From Nymphaea colorata (Eukaryota; Streptophyta; Magnoliopsida; Nymphaeales; Nymphaeaceae), in NCBI RefSeq assembly GCF_008831285.2, contig NC_045141.1, positions 20,952,848 through 21,016,847 on the forward strand: a stretch of 64,000 nt of DNA, given 5' to 3'. The notes under the pieces are model-generated. The model had not been told where the DNA came from, did no database searches, and saw nothing but the letters and a program-made list of their open reading frames with translations. Positions 39,053-50,647 of this stretch are shown one piece after another. How positions within the stretch are numbered: the stretch's first letter is position 1; every line of letters begins with the position of its first letter. The translations under genes were made by a program, and so were the position numbers.

Positions 39053-40868
39053 CCGTTCTTTTGGATTCTAATGCATTAGAAGCTACATTCGAGTCTGAGA
39101 TTGAGCAGGAACTCAAGAATTTAGATGTGGATCAAGAGTCTGAGAGAAACTTCTTGGAGAAATGTCCATTTCAGGCCCTACAGAGCTCCGGTAATAAACA
39201 GTTCGCGTCATTGCAGAAAAAGGGGTAGACTCGTAGTCTGGTAAGGCCGTGAGAAATCGAAAACATTGAAAAACCATTGTCAAAGGCTGCCGCAGATAGG
39301 AAGCAGATTATAAGAGGAGAATTATGAAAGATGCTGAGACGAAGACCCCGGATCAAGTCCGGATTGCACTTATCTGTCGCTTTATAAACGTATGCACATG
39401 GTTTTGCATATAGGCCAAAGCAACATTTTCAACTGAGGGCTGCCCCAGGTTTGGTGGGTACAGTCCTAAACCATGTATGACTATAGAATGCATATTCCTT
39501 TTCCATTTGAGGTCATATTGGCCCCGCCTTGAAATAATGCAAGGCCAGTACTTAGGAATGTCAACAGGGCGGCGTCCTAAATTCAGATGCTGGGTCTGAC
39601 CTAATTTACATGTAAGTAACGGGCCTTATGTTCATGGGAAGAAATCCAAGTCCGAGTTTCAATCTGAATCCGACTAAATGGAGACCTGATGAGGACTGAA
39701 CCGACAAATAGTGGATCTGAGCCAGATTGAAGCCATTCATATCTATAATGCCTCTTGATTGGCACCATCTTGTTCAATTGGCTGAAAGCCAAAAAAAAAA
39801 AAAAAATTAAAAAGTCCATGTTGTAGAAGATAATTGCATGTGGACAATACAGGTTGATTTTCTGTGTCCTTTTGTGAAATTCTTCTTCTCTGTATCAACG
39901 TTGACAAGATGGAAGGCTACCATGTATCGGTACTGTAAGTCGATGTTGACAAAATTGGTTGGTGAATCTTTTTCACGGAATGGTGCAGGGAGAAGATTCA
40001 TTTTAGTCTGTATCGGTTGATTCGGTTCAATGCAGGCCAATACTGTCACCTGATCAAGGAGAACAGCAGTATGCAGAAGGATAAACAGATCATAGACCAG
40101 TCTCCGTTGCAAGGCAAGATCTGGCAACCATATTGATGATTCTCTAACAAATTGCAGGACAATCTCTGGAAATCTTAGCACCATGATTCTCCCTTTGTCA
40201 GTGAGAAACCTTCGGTGAAACCAGTTAAGAAAAACCAAAAACCATATCCGACCAATTTCCGGTCACCTTTTTTGGATGCCTCTTCTTTTAGTCTGCCGCC
40301 GATAGCTGCCGACATTAGTCACCATCCTAGTTTATAAATTTCTGGCTCCACCACCGTTGCATGATTAACAAGTGAAAGGCACGGGAAGGGGTGTGTGATG
40401 TGTTTTCTCCATCTTAATTGTTTGGCTTGTGCATGTATCTACTGATATTCGTTAGGCAGGAAGTCAGATTTTTCTCACTTCGAAAACCAAAGTTTTTTCT
40501 GGTGCTTACTTGTCAGGGAGTCGTTCGATAGCATCGGATTTGAAATCCTTAGAATTTGAGAACAGATTGGACCCTCTCTCCTCCGATCCTAAATCCAACC
40601 TTTTCTTTTTTCTTTTTTCAGTTCTTTAAGTGTAAATCTTAAGCTCAAGTTTGTATCTTGAACGTAAATCTCTTTTACAGTCGATTACGAAAGCCTAAAG
40701 AGCCAGCCTGGAGGTGCGGCGGATGTCGAGGAAGAAGCTGCCAAAGTGGTTTCCTTTTCAGAAAACACATCGTATACTATTCAAGCAAGTGGGAAAGATC
40801 TGCTTGCCTCCCACTGGCTGCAGGACAAGCACAGAAAAAGACTAAAAAGAAAGAAGGGACCTCCGTAA
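39053..40868 (+). pseudogene. Two coding-like exons of an unrecognised gene or gene remnant
   Basis: Exon A (39053 to about 39193) follows an acceptor (cagcaacacag) and reads KSVLLDSNALEATFESEIEQ then ELKNLDVDQESERNFLEKC, ending at a donor (cg|gtaata). Exon B starts at 40681 after a strong acceptor (tcttttacag), reads DYESLKSQPGGAADVEEEAA, then KDLLASHWLQDKHRKRLKRK, and meets a stop at about 40866-40868. The two exons are phase-compatible (G|TC gives Val). The peptide is charged and coiled-coil-like with a basic end. No start exon was found upstream, and a further coding-like stretch (KHAMQVAMEDQKHEIEAAG) lies at about 40935-41095 in another frame. I do not recognise the family. It could be a decayed gene copy or the 3' part of a real gene. 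Confidence 0.3.
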
Positions 40869-43800
40869 TCAAAGCGGAAAAAGATCAAACTAATTAGAAA
40901 GAAAACGACCACCGGGCACTTGGAAGGGAAGCTCGGAAGCATGCAATGCAAGTCGCCATGGAAGATCAAAAACATGAAATCGAAGCTGCAGGAAGACGAA
41001 CCAAAACAGCAGAGATGATTAATCTCGTGTTAACTAATTTTATGTCTGCCCAGAAAGAAAACTGCAAGGGATCAAGGAAAATCAGGCATTTTGTTTAAAA
41101 ATCCGAAGATGCCTCTGGTGTGAAGGCTTTCTAGTTTCCTCCGGCGATAAGGAGAAAAGAAATAGTGAATAGTCCAAAACTGTAGTTGCAAAGGAAGCCT
41201 CAATAATTTCACATGGCCGGCACATCATGCATGGTAGCCCCCCCCCCCACCCCACCGGAAGAAAATCGTAAAGTTCCGATCCCTTCACCCACTCCACATC
41301 ATTCCAACATGCAGGAGCAATGAATAATTGGCTGCTAAGTTAAGGCAAGGAGCCAAATATAAAAGTTGGATAATGTTCCGCTGTGATTGGGAAGATGCAG
41401 GGTTTTCTCCAAGAACAAGTACAAGCAATTTTCTTCTAACTGCGTGGAACACTTGTGTATTTTCTTATTCTTCTTCTTCTGTGGTGTCCGAGGGACTTGG
41501 CCTAGATGGGGTTGGGGTGTCTGGAACAAGCGCCCTTATGTCCCGTACTAAAAGCTGCGTAGAGATAATAAGAAGTCCATTTAAAACGGGACATCCAGCA
41601 TAAACAAACACGAAACTTAAATGAAAAATTGTAAAAAACCTTAGATATAATTATGTATTAGTTTTTAAGATCAATAAATTGCTCCTAAAATTTTCGCCTA
41701 ATTTTGGCTTCATCCAATAACAAGCTTCACACTTCTGAAATTTCCGATAAAGTGTCATTCTTTGACCGTCGAGTGCCAAACAAAAAGAACTAAGCTGAAG
41801 TCTGTGACTTAAAAATGTACTGAATTTTCGTATCTTTCCACGATGTTCTCCTTCATTCTCTAAAAACAAGGAGGATTACAATCACTTCACTAGCAGACCC
41901 TCTAGCTCTGCGTGTTTGATAGTGGGGACAGGTTGTTCTAGGCTAAAGCCGTTCGTCACATTCGTCCCTGCCCCAAGCATTCTTGTTCTACTTTTGTCCT
42001 TTGTTTGGCATGCTTGTGCAGGAACAGGATTCTGACTCGTCAAAAATTCACATAATTTAGAGTGGAACACTTTCGTTCCAATATATGGTCTCAGATAGAA
42101 GGGGATGACTCGTGGTTCAGATTCAGTTGTAAATTTAAAAGTGGGATTTGAATCACATTTAGATTGTGAATTTAGATTCAGATTTGGATATGATATAGAC
42201 TTTTCTTTCTCAGATTCAAATCCAGATTCAAATCCGAACATTTGAACATCACATATAATTAATCAGATATGAAAAAAAGTACATCCCATTTGAATCTGAT
42301 CCATTAATATTCCTACTTCCATCATGCCTTGTGGGAACAGTCTGATTAAAAAGGAAGGTGAAGAAAAGAGTCGTCTAACATTTAGAAGCATGAGAAGGCA
42401 AAAATCTAAAGGTTAAGTGACAAGACCACTATTTAAGACGAATAGTTGTTTGGCAAGTTTCAAAACATCTTCTTCGAGTCCATCAAAGCTCGGACAAAAG
42501 AAACTCACGCAAACAGTACCGGATATTGATGGATCGGCTGAAATGTCTCATACTCTTTTAGACAAATTGGTTGTTTGGAAAATTATCCAGCCAAAAGCAA
42601 GCTAGTGGATGACCATACCGTTAACAAGCATATGAACTCTTCCTAAGAATCAAACACGTTTTGTTACTTAAATCATAAGGCTTGACGCACTTTTAAGAAA
42701 GAACTACTGCAAAGTGCAAACCCCTCAAAGAAAAAAAAAAAATCTGATTAAGATATCGGATTTAAGAAATGACATCTGATGGGATTAAGATTTGACTACA
42801 AATTCAGATGTTTGTTTTGAAATAAATATCCTATATTTAATGCTCTTACAACTTAAAAATTGGCTAAATTTAGTTTAAAATTCAAATTCGGATTCATATA
42901 TGAATGCAAAAAATCATATTCAGACTGTAAAATCAGATTTTGGATTTAAATTTGGATATGACTTTTCTTTGTTGGTATTTGAATATAAAAAAAACGGGCA
43001 CAATTAAGTGTATATCCGATTTAAGTTCAATCCATTGGCATCTCTACTGGGTTATTTTGCAATACATGGTGTCTCATTATCAATTAAGAACACCTTGAGG
43101 TGACAACTTTAAACATTGTTTTGTGAGCGAAATGTTGAGTTGCATCCGAAATTGCATTTAAGGCGTGTTTGAATGATGGTCAAAAGCAAGTTTGTAAAAA
43201 ATGTAAAAACTTCTTATTGTGTTTTTATTTTCTAACAGGAATAAGATGTTCTCATTTAGCCAGGAGCAACTCCCATTTAGCCGATTCACTGAATCTTCCT
43301 CTTACATGATTCTGTTCAAGAACTGGTTTTTGGTACCGTCGGTATCTTGAGATCTCGAGCAAACTTCTCTCAAATCGAGTTCTAGCGATTATTCGCAGTT
43401 TCATGATATTAATTTCTCTGACGAAGCTTTCAACTAGAGGGGGGAAGAAGTTTTTCTCAGGCTGCCAGTAAAAAATAAGGGCCATGCAGCAGATTCTATA
43501 GACCATCTTTGCAATCAAAATAAAGTGCTCAGAGCCCTGCGGATCCAACTTGGCTTATCGAAATTACATCTATGTATTTGAATTCAGATTCGAATTGGAC
43601 TTTGAACTCTGCTTCTTCAAACCAATTTCAAATCCGACTTAGAATTCAACACTTCTATGTAGTGAGTCAGATCCTTATCATGTTCCATTGAATATCAAAC
43701 TCGAATTCAAATTCACTTGGAAAAACTAAGGAGCTGCTTTTTATCAGTATATGGTCCTACTCTTTTTGGTGTCTGGACATGTTCTTGTCATATGCTTACT

Positions 43801-44150
43801 TGCGCTTATACATATTACTACAAAATTGATTCTAACTATTAACAGATTCAATTCTAAGTGCATGCCTAAACAAGGAGATGAACAAATATGTCAATGGGAA
43901 TAAAGCATGAATGAATTAATCAATTGCTTATAACAGACAATAAATAAAAATAACTTATTTTTGTTTAAAGGGATGACATGAGTCCCTTTCTTAAAAATTG
44001 AGCAAGTCGAAGGCAAACTTGTCAATCGGATATAGAGACTGGACGACGATTGAAAAATTTCAGTGCTCCCGTACGGAGGAGCATTCGATGTGCGATGGAC
44101 GGCCGCTTGCCAGCCCCTCGAATTTCAAATGGACGGTCTTAGATGAGACC
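40869..44150. other. Intergenic; dispersed TCGGATTC-type repeats
   Basis: No gene is supported. Related degenerate repeats with alternating gattcaaatccg / cggatttgaatc motifs occur at about 42110-42310, 42770-43040 and 43560-43720, each ending near a phrase like ccatt(a/g)atattcctact. A C-run lies at about 41239-41255. Confidence 0.4.
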
Positions 44151-44159
44151 TCACAGCAG

Positions 44160-45444
44160 TTACACGAGTGTCGCCCTCATGGGATAACTTATTCACCCCG
44201 TTTCCTCCTCAACTCCTGTCGCGGGAATCCAAAATTTCGTCCAAGAGGCGGTTCCCTTTTCCCTCCATCACCTCCGCCAGCCACCTCTCTCTCTATCCCT
44301 GTCTGCCTTAGGGTTTCTCATTTTCCGAAGCCCCGCCATTTTGACTCTCCTCTGTCCTTCATCTTCTTTCTGTCGGTTCGAATCTCCCGTCGTCGGTCGG
44401 TCCGAATCTCCCGTCGTCGGTCGGTCCGAAAAGAAGAGATCGATCGCGTGCATTAATGAGTAAGACCTTGTTGTTTTTCTTTTCCTTCTTTAGATTTGTT
44501 TTTCCTCTTCGTTTCTTGATTTGTTGATTTCTGCTTGATTTTCAAGTGGAGAAACCATGATTTAGATGTGCGTATTTTATACAAGCGTTGTGAGGGATCT
44601 TGAAGTGTTGGTTGGCTTTCCCTTTTGTCATCAGTTTTTGGGGATGACGAAGGAGAGTTTCGTTGTTTTATCCACTAGGGGTTTTGTAGACGGTCATGAT
44701 TCGTCACGTAGTCAATCGGTACAAAACCCTCATAGTTAGCGTGGGAGCGATAGAGGGTTATTGTAGTCGACGTAGATGTCTTATTCCTGAACTTCTCCTT
44801 TTAGAGAAGCGAACGGATGGCGTCTGGTTCGGTCATCCGTGTTGATGATCAAAATAAAAGTGGAAACTGGGGGGAGATGATGTGTGATGTTAGCATGGAG
44901 ATGGGGTAGCTGTCGAAAAGAAAATTCTCTTGATTTTTGCATCGAGAGAGTTCATTAGGGCACTATCGCCTTCTTTTCGACAACGCATAAATGGTTAAAG
45001 GAGGGAAATGACCAATTTTAAAAGCTAAGGCACTGCCCTCGTCCTGTATTCTGTGTTGTCGACAAGGAATGTCTTATTTGGCACGTTAAACGGACGGTTC
45101 TCAATAGTACACTATGTCTTCTTTAGCATTTGACGTTTCTTACCCTCTGGATGTCTGGAGAGTGTCTTTCGATCTGTAAGGTGGTTCTTCTTGCCACCAC
45201 TTAAACAGTGATTTGTGTGCAATGTTTGTTTAATATATGCAGTCCTTTTTGACACGGTCCAATTACTGCCTAGGCGGATCATCGGGGACAACCACACGCT
45301 ATCTAGATCCACTTGCTTGGTTATTCTACTTGCATTTCATAAGCTCATCTACAAACGTACTTGTAGATGGAGTACTCTGCATGCTTGTGTTTTGGTAGTT
45401 CATTTTTTATTTCTTATGACTCATCTCTTTCGTGCAGTAGAGAG
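44160..45444 (+). promoter_or_regulatory. RPA1 5' leader with intron
   Basis: A GC- and pyrimidine-rich leader exon appears to end at 44459 before gtaagacc. The intron runs to cgtgcag at 45437, leaving only seven leader bases before the ATG at 45445. The leader exon contains a perfect 24-bp tandem duplication (cgaatctcccgtcgtcggtc plus four bases) at about 44380-44428. A leader intron of about 1 kb is common in constitutively expressed plant genes. Confidence 0.6.
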
Positions 45445-48400
45445 ATGTCTGTGAATTTGACAAGAGATGCTATCGCTATGGTGAGCGAAGGGAAGCAGGA
45501 CATAAAGCCTGTTCTTCAGGTTTACGACATTAAATTGGTTATGTCGCAGGCTGCAAATGACAGATACAGATTGCTTCTCTCAGATGGCACCCACATGCAG
45601 CAATCTATGCTTGCTTCTCAATTGAATCATTATGTTAAGTCGGGACAGCTGCAGAAGGGCTCTATAGTTCAAATGATCGAGTATATTTGCAATACTATAC
45701 AAAATCGCAAGTAAGTTGGTGACTCCATTTATTCTACGTACTTTTCTTGTTAATATTGAAGTTTACATGTTGATTAGAAATTTATGTTTCAGCATTCCAT
45801 TTTTATATAGGGATTTTGCTGGTATTCTTATCTCAATTAAATTATATCTCCTTCCTGCTTAAAAATTAAGCAGAGAAAAATGGGTGTTTGCTATTAGGCT
45901 TTTAAGATAGCCCGTTGATCTTCCTAGCATAATGGCCTTCCTCTTGTTCCCTATTGTTCTGGCGGTGTTCCTGGGGAAGCATATATGACATTACTTATCT
46001 GGCTTTCAAGTGGGATTGCCTTGCCAGTCAAATATTTAGGATCTTCCCAAGCTGGTGCTCGCAACTAGGAACTACTCAATTTTCTTGAATTGCTTATGTC
46101 AATGTATTCCAAAAGTAGATTCATATTGTTGGGATTGTTATATAGACATTGTCCTCTATGTAAATTGTTGGTGACCTGCATCTTTGAGTTTGAGGGAACA
46201 GGAGGATGGTGGAGGGAGAGGAATTAAAAGTTGTATTGATCTCTTAGCGTCACATATATATGTTTGTGTGAGTTGTTGAACAAGTTTGGTATTTATTATT
46301 GTTTTATACCTTACTTTTATTGTCATTGGTTAGTTTCATCTTTTGTTGCAGCTGACCATTGTTTTCCCTGAATTAGGATCATTATTGTGATCAACCTGGA
46401 AGTAGTGCTCGATAAGTTTGATATAATTGGTGAGCCAAAACTCTATGTGGGTGCTTCTGCAAATGGTCCAGCTGCACCGCAGGTTGAGTCTGTTCCAGCA
46501 AAATCTTCTCCTGTTCTGTCCCGACCAGCAACTGGAAATGCTCAGCCTTATGGTGTTCCCTATGCTGCTGGCCATCTTGGGGAAGGGCCAAATCCTGGGG
46601 GATCTTCTCTGCATCCCAAAGCTGAAACTGGGGCTAGTGTTACTAACATTGCCAATGGCAAAAATTATGGTATTTCATCACATAGTAATATGGCCAACCA
46701 GAATCAGACTTCAAATATGCATGGGCGAGCAACTCCACAATCAATATATCAGCCAACTCCATCATATGTCAATAGGGGGCCTATTGCTAAAAATGAAGCT
46801 CCTGCTCGAATTATTCCAATTGCTGCGTTAAACCCATATCAGGGAAGATGGACAATTAAAGCAAGAGTCACGTCAAAAAGTGAGCTTAGGCGGTACAACA
46901 ATCCCAGAGGAGAGGGCAAAGTTTTTTCTTTTGATCTGTTAGACTCTGATGGTGGGGAAATTCGTGTTACTTGCTTCAATTTGGTGGCAGATCAGTTTTA
47001 TGATAGGATCAATGTAGGTAATGTATACTTGATATCCAAGGGAAGTCTAAAGCCTGCGCAGAAGAACTTCAATCACCTTAATAATGAATGGGAAATACTT
47101 TTGGAGTCAACTTCAACAATAGAGCCATGCTTGGAGGAAGATAGCTCTATCCCTAGGCAGCAGTTTAATTTTAGGCCTATCAGTGAAATTGAGAGCATGG
47201 AGAACAACTCAATGGTTGATATAATTGGGGTAGTTGTCTCAGTGCATCCTTCTTCTACCATAATGAGAAAAAATGGTACAGAAACGCAGAAAAGAACTCT
47301 TCAGTTGAAGGACATGTCAGGGCGAAGTGTTGAATTAACCATTTGGGGTAACTTTTGCAACGTGGAAGGACAAAGGCTGCAAGAAATGTGTGACTCCGGA
47401 ATGCGTCCCGTTTTGGCTGTGAAGGCTGGTAGAGTAAGTGATTTCAGTGGAAAATCAGTTGGGACGATTTCTACGAGCCAGCTATTCATTGATCCTGAGT
47501 TTCCAGAGGCTCAACGATTAAGGGAGTGGTTCAATAGGGAGGGAAAAAATGTGGCTACTCCATCCATTTCAAGGGACAACTCAATGTCGGGAAAAACAGA
47601 TGTTCGGAAGACTGTGTCACAGATTAAGGATGAAGGTCTTGGTAGAGCAGAGAAGCCAGATTGGATCACTGTGAAAGCAGTTGTTGCATTTGTAAAGGTA
47701 GATAACTTTTGCTATACTGCATGCCCCTTGATGGTTGGTGATCGGCAGTGCAACAAGAAAGTTACTAATAATGGTGATGGGAGGTGGCACTGCGACAGGT
47801 GCGACCAAGATATACCTGAATGTGACTACAGATATCTTCTCCAGTTCCAGATACAAGATCACACTGGCATCACATGGGTAACCGCATTTCAGGAGGCTGG
47901 GGAGGAAATAATGGGAGTCTCAGCTAAAGCCTTGTATATGTTGAAACATGAAGAACAAGATGATGTGGAGTTTGGTAAGGTTATAAAAACTGTTCTCTTC
48001 AATCAATACCTGTTCAAGCTTAAAGTGAAGGAGGAGATTTACAGTGATGAGCAACGGGTCAAGTCCACTGTCGTGAAGGCAGAAAGACTGAATTTTGCAG
48101 CTGAATGCAATTGCCTTTTTGGTTTGATTGGAAGGCTCTCAAGGGATGAGCTGCAAACTAATCCTGCAACAATCTCACATGGAGGAAACAGTTATGAGAT
48201 GAACAGTGCAAGTGGCTACCGAAGTGCTGTGAGTGGCTATGGTGGAAATTCTCTTGGTGGCAACACAGGTAGCAACACTGATGGATACAATGCTTCATTG
48301 GCATACCAATCTGGTTTTATGGGTAGTGGACAAGGTGGTGGTAGGCCTCTCAACTCCTTTTGTAACAAATGTGGTGGCACAGATCACAATCCTATGAACT

Positions 48401-48627
48401 GTCCAGGGCTAAGAGTAGCCGGCGCACATACAGTGGGAAGTTTTGGAAACAGGCTGCCTGGTGCTGGTGTAGATGTTGGTGCTACTGGGGAGAACCGATG
48501 CTACAAGTGCAATCAAAGTGGACACTGGGCAAGAGATTGTCCTGGACCCAACGCTACTCCTATCTATGGAGTCCCTGGTGGTGGTGGATACGGGGTGAGA
48601 AGCAATAACTATGGCGGCCGGTATTAG
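45445..48627 (+). CDS. RPA1: Replication protein A 70-kDa subunit (RPA1) with CCHC zinc knuckles
   Basis: Exons 45445-45710 and 46377-48627 (phase 2 junction, AA|G Lys) give 838 residues. RPA1 is the large subunit of the heterotrimeric single-strand DNA-binding complex used in nuclear replication, repair and recombination. An N-terminal OB fold (about 1-110) is followed by a Gly/Pro/Ser linker. DBD-A (about 234-340) starts IIPIAALNPYQGRWTIKARV and DBD-B spans about 350-465. DBD-C (about 515-680) contains the zinc ribbon, with Cys 538, 547, 561 and 564 (CPLMVGDRQC and WHCDRC). A Gly/Ser/Tyr-rich tail carries two CCHC knuckles: Cys751-Cys754-His759-Cys764 and Cys797-Cys800-His805-Cys810 (CYKCNQSGHWARDC). 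The knuckles mark the RPA1C/RPA1E-type paralogues, which Arabidopsis work links to DNA repair more than bulk replication. The one-intron structure is complete. Its last 560 coding bases and 3' flank are partly duplicated at 56.18 kb. Confidence 0.95.
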
Positions 48628-49680
48628 ATATTGTATAATGGGGAAGTGATCTCTACAAGTGGCTGACAAGCCAATTATGAAATTTGAGATTCTCTAATGG
48701 GTCTTGCTGCCCCACTTTGGTCTTACGTGGCAAACCTGTAAACGCTGCGGCTGTCAATTTCCAGTTAGTTTTAAATAGAAACTGGATGGAGAGAAAAGTG
48801 CGTAAACCACTGAGCTTTTTGTAGCCAGACTTGCGGCCAATGCACCAAGCCAGTCTTATCGAGTGCTGGTCGTTGTTACCTTGTTTTTTGTAATATATTT
48901 ACTATGCGTTCCTTTCCTAGTCACATTGAATTTTATATCGCTTTAAACTGTAGGACGGCGCAGTCCTGACCGTTCTTGCGCTCTATTTGCTACAGGAGAT
49001 GACTAACTGAAGATGAGCTTAACTGGCTTTTTAGCTACATTGGTCTCACAATGGTTGAACTTATTCACCTTGGTCATCTCTTCCACACGATCTCGCAAAA
49101 TGTCCAAGCTTGTCCACAATAAACGTTTATGATTGTTTCAATACATGAAAGGGGTTTGGTATTTGATAAAAACAAGGGGTTTGGTATTTGATAAAAACAA
49201 GGGGTTTGGTATTTGATAAAAACCGTTCATCTTTACGGCGAGCAGGGTGAAATGTTGCTTCTTTGGTACCTTTTTTTTTGTCCTCGCCAAGGAACACGAG
49301 GCTTTGTAAAATTGCAGGCGGCACATATTAGACACTTAAGGGTCGGTTCTCTTACATCACTACATCCTTTTTTCCTCATTCTGTACTTGAAACAAGATAT
49401 GTACAAGAACTTTCTCGCCATAAAGTATAAGGCTTCTTCAACAGGATCACCCCTGTGCATGTCGAAGAGATGAAGATGTCTGACACATGCATCAACAACA
49501 AAGACGAGCGAACGCCGATAGTTGTTCACAGGTAAAGGACAGATGCAATCTTTTAACGAACTCCTTTTTACTTGTAGCATTTCCAATGGAATATGTATCA
49601 TTCACTCATTTCAGCATCACGGTAGATAAAATACAATGATGACTGCCGTCATGATCATCCGTGTCATGATCCTTGAGGCA
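48628..49680. other. RPA1 3' untranslated region and duplicated flank
   Basis: This stretch holds the RPA1 3' end and then DNA shared with 56400-57600 in the second duplication unit. Shared phrases include gagctttttgtagccagact, ctacaggagatgactaactg and gatgcaatcttttaacgaac. A 25-bp minisatellite lies at 49151-49223. Confidence 0.7.
49151..49223. repeat. 25-bp minisatellite, three copies
   Basis: The unit starts ggggtttggtatttgataaa at 49151, 49176 and 49201. The corresponding site in the second duplication unit (about 56800) has a single copy, so the array expanded after the duplication or contracted in unit 2. Confidence 0.85.
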
Positions 49681-50542
49681 TCACTCATGTTTCTTATCAC
49701 GGCCATTGTCTTTACGTTGCTTCTCGCCGTGGTTATCATGCATATGATCTTTGTGGGACTTATGGCAGTGGTCATCATGTACCTTATGATGTTTATTGTC
49801 ATGGCCATGATCCTTAGGATGCTTGTGATGCTTGTCATGATCGTCATGTTCCTTGTCATCCTTCTTGTGTTTGTCATCATCATGCTTCTTCTGATCCTTC
49901 TTGTGCTTATCATCATCATGCTCTTTGTGATCCTTCCTATGTTTATCGTCATCATGTTCCTTGTGATCTTTGTTGTGTTTGTCATCCTCGTGCTTCTTAT
50001 TATCCTTCTTGTGCTTGTCATCATCATGCTCATTATGATCCTTCTTGTGTTTGTCATTGTCATACAATTTGCGATTCTTCTTGTGTTTTTTGTCGTCATG
50101 CTCCTTGCGATCCTTGTGTTTTTCGTCATCATGTTCCTTTTGGTCCTTGTTATGTTTGTCATGGTGAAGCTCTTTGTGACCTTTTTTGTGCTTGTCATCA
50201 TCATGCTCATTATGACCCTTCTTGTGTTTGTTATGGTCATGCTCTTTATGATCCTTCTTGTGTTTGTCATCACAATGCTCCTTGTGATTCTTCTTCTGTT
50301 TGTCATCGACATGCTCCTTGTGTTTCTTCTTCTGTTTGTCATCGACATGCTCCTTGTGATGCTTGTGATCATGCTCTTCATGATCTTCATGGTGTGGATC
50401 ATGCAGATTGTGGTGAGCTGTATCATCCTGCTTGTGATGATGGTCTAAATGTGTCTCATCGTGGTGGCCAACCTCGGGCCTGTCATGATGTCCTTTGGGC
50501 AATGGCTACGACTAGAAGGAGGAGGAGTACAATGCTCCGCAT
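49681..50542 (-). pseudogene. His/Lys/Asp-repeat protein gene, copy A, damaged signal peptide
   Basis: The repeat frame is open from an ATG at 50502 to a stop at 49681 (273 residues). It consists of 12-residue units such as KEHDDDKHKKDH, with His at every second to fourth position. Compared with copy B, about 35 bp are missing inside the signal-peptide coding region. Translation from the conserved start at 50542 (MRSIVLLLLLVVAIAQRTS) therefore stops at once and is out of frame with the repeats. Unless the internal ATG is used, which would give a cytosolic protein, the copy is non-functional. The repeat region itself has stayed open, so the loss is probably recent. The TATA box at 50640-50647 is retained. 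Confidence 0.62.
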
Positions 50543-50639
50543 TTTGGCAGAGAGGGAGGTAGTGAAGTGGGTAAGGAGAGGCAATGGTAGAGAATAAGAG
50601 GTTAGAAGTCGATGGATAATGAAAGGACATAACAACCCC

Positions 50640-50647
50640 TTTATATA
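50640..50647 (-). promoter_or_regulatory. TATA box of copy A
   Basis: The minus strand reads TATATAAA about 100 bases before the ancestral start codon. The same position and context are conserved in copy B at 58592-58599. Confidence 0.6.

Noticed and set aside
39807-40238. 143-codon minus-strand frame
   Set aside because: No family resemblance, and it overlaps the intron between two better coding candidates on the other strand.
43998-44456. 152-codon plus-strand frame ahead of RPA1
   Set aside because: It coincides with the RPA1 promoter and leader exon and contains the tandemly duplicated leader motif; not protein-like.
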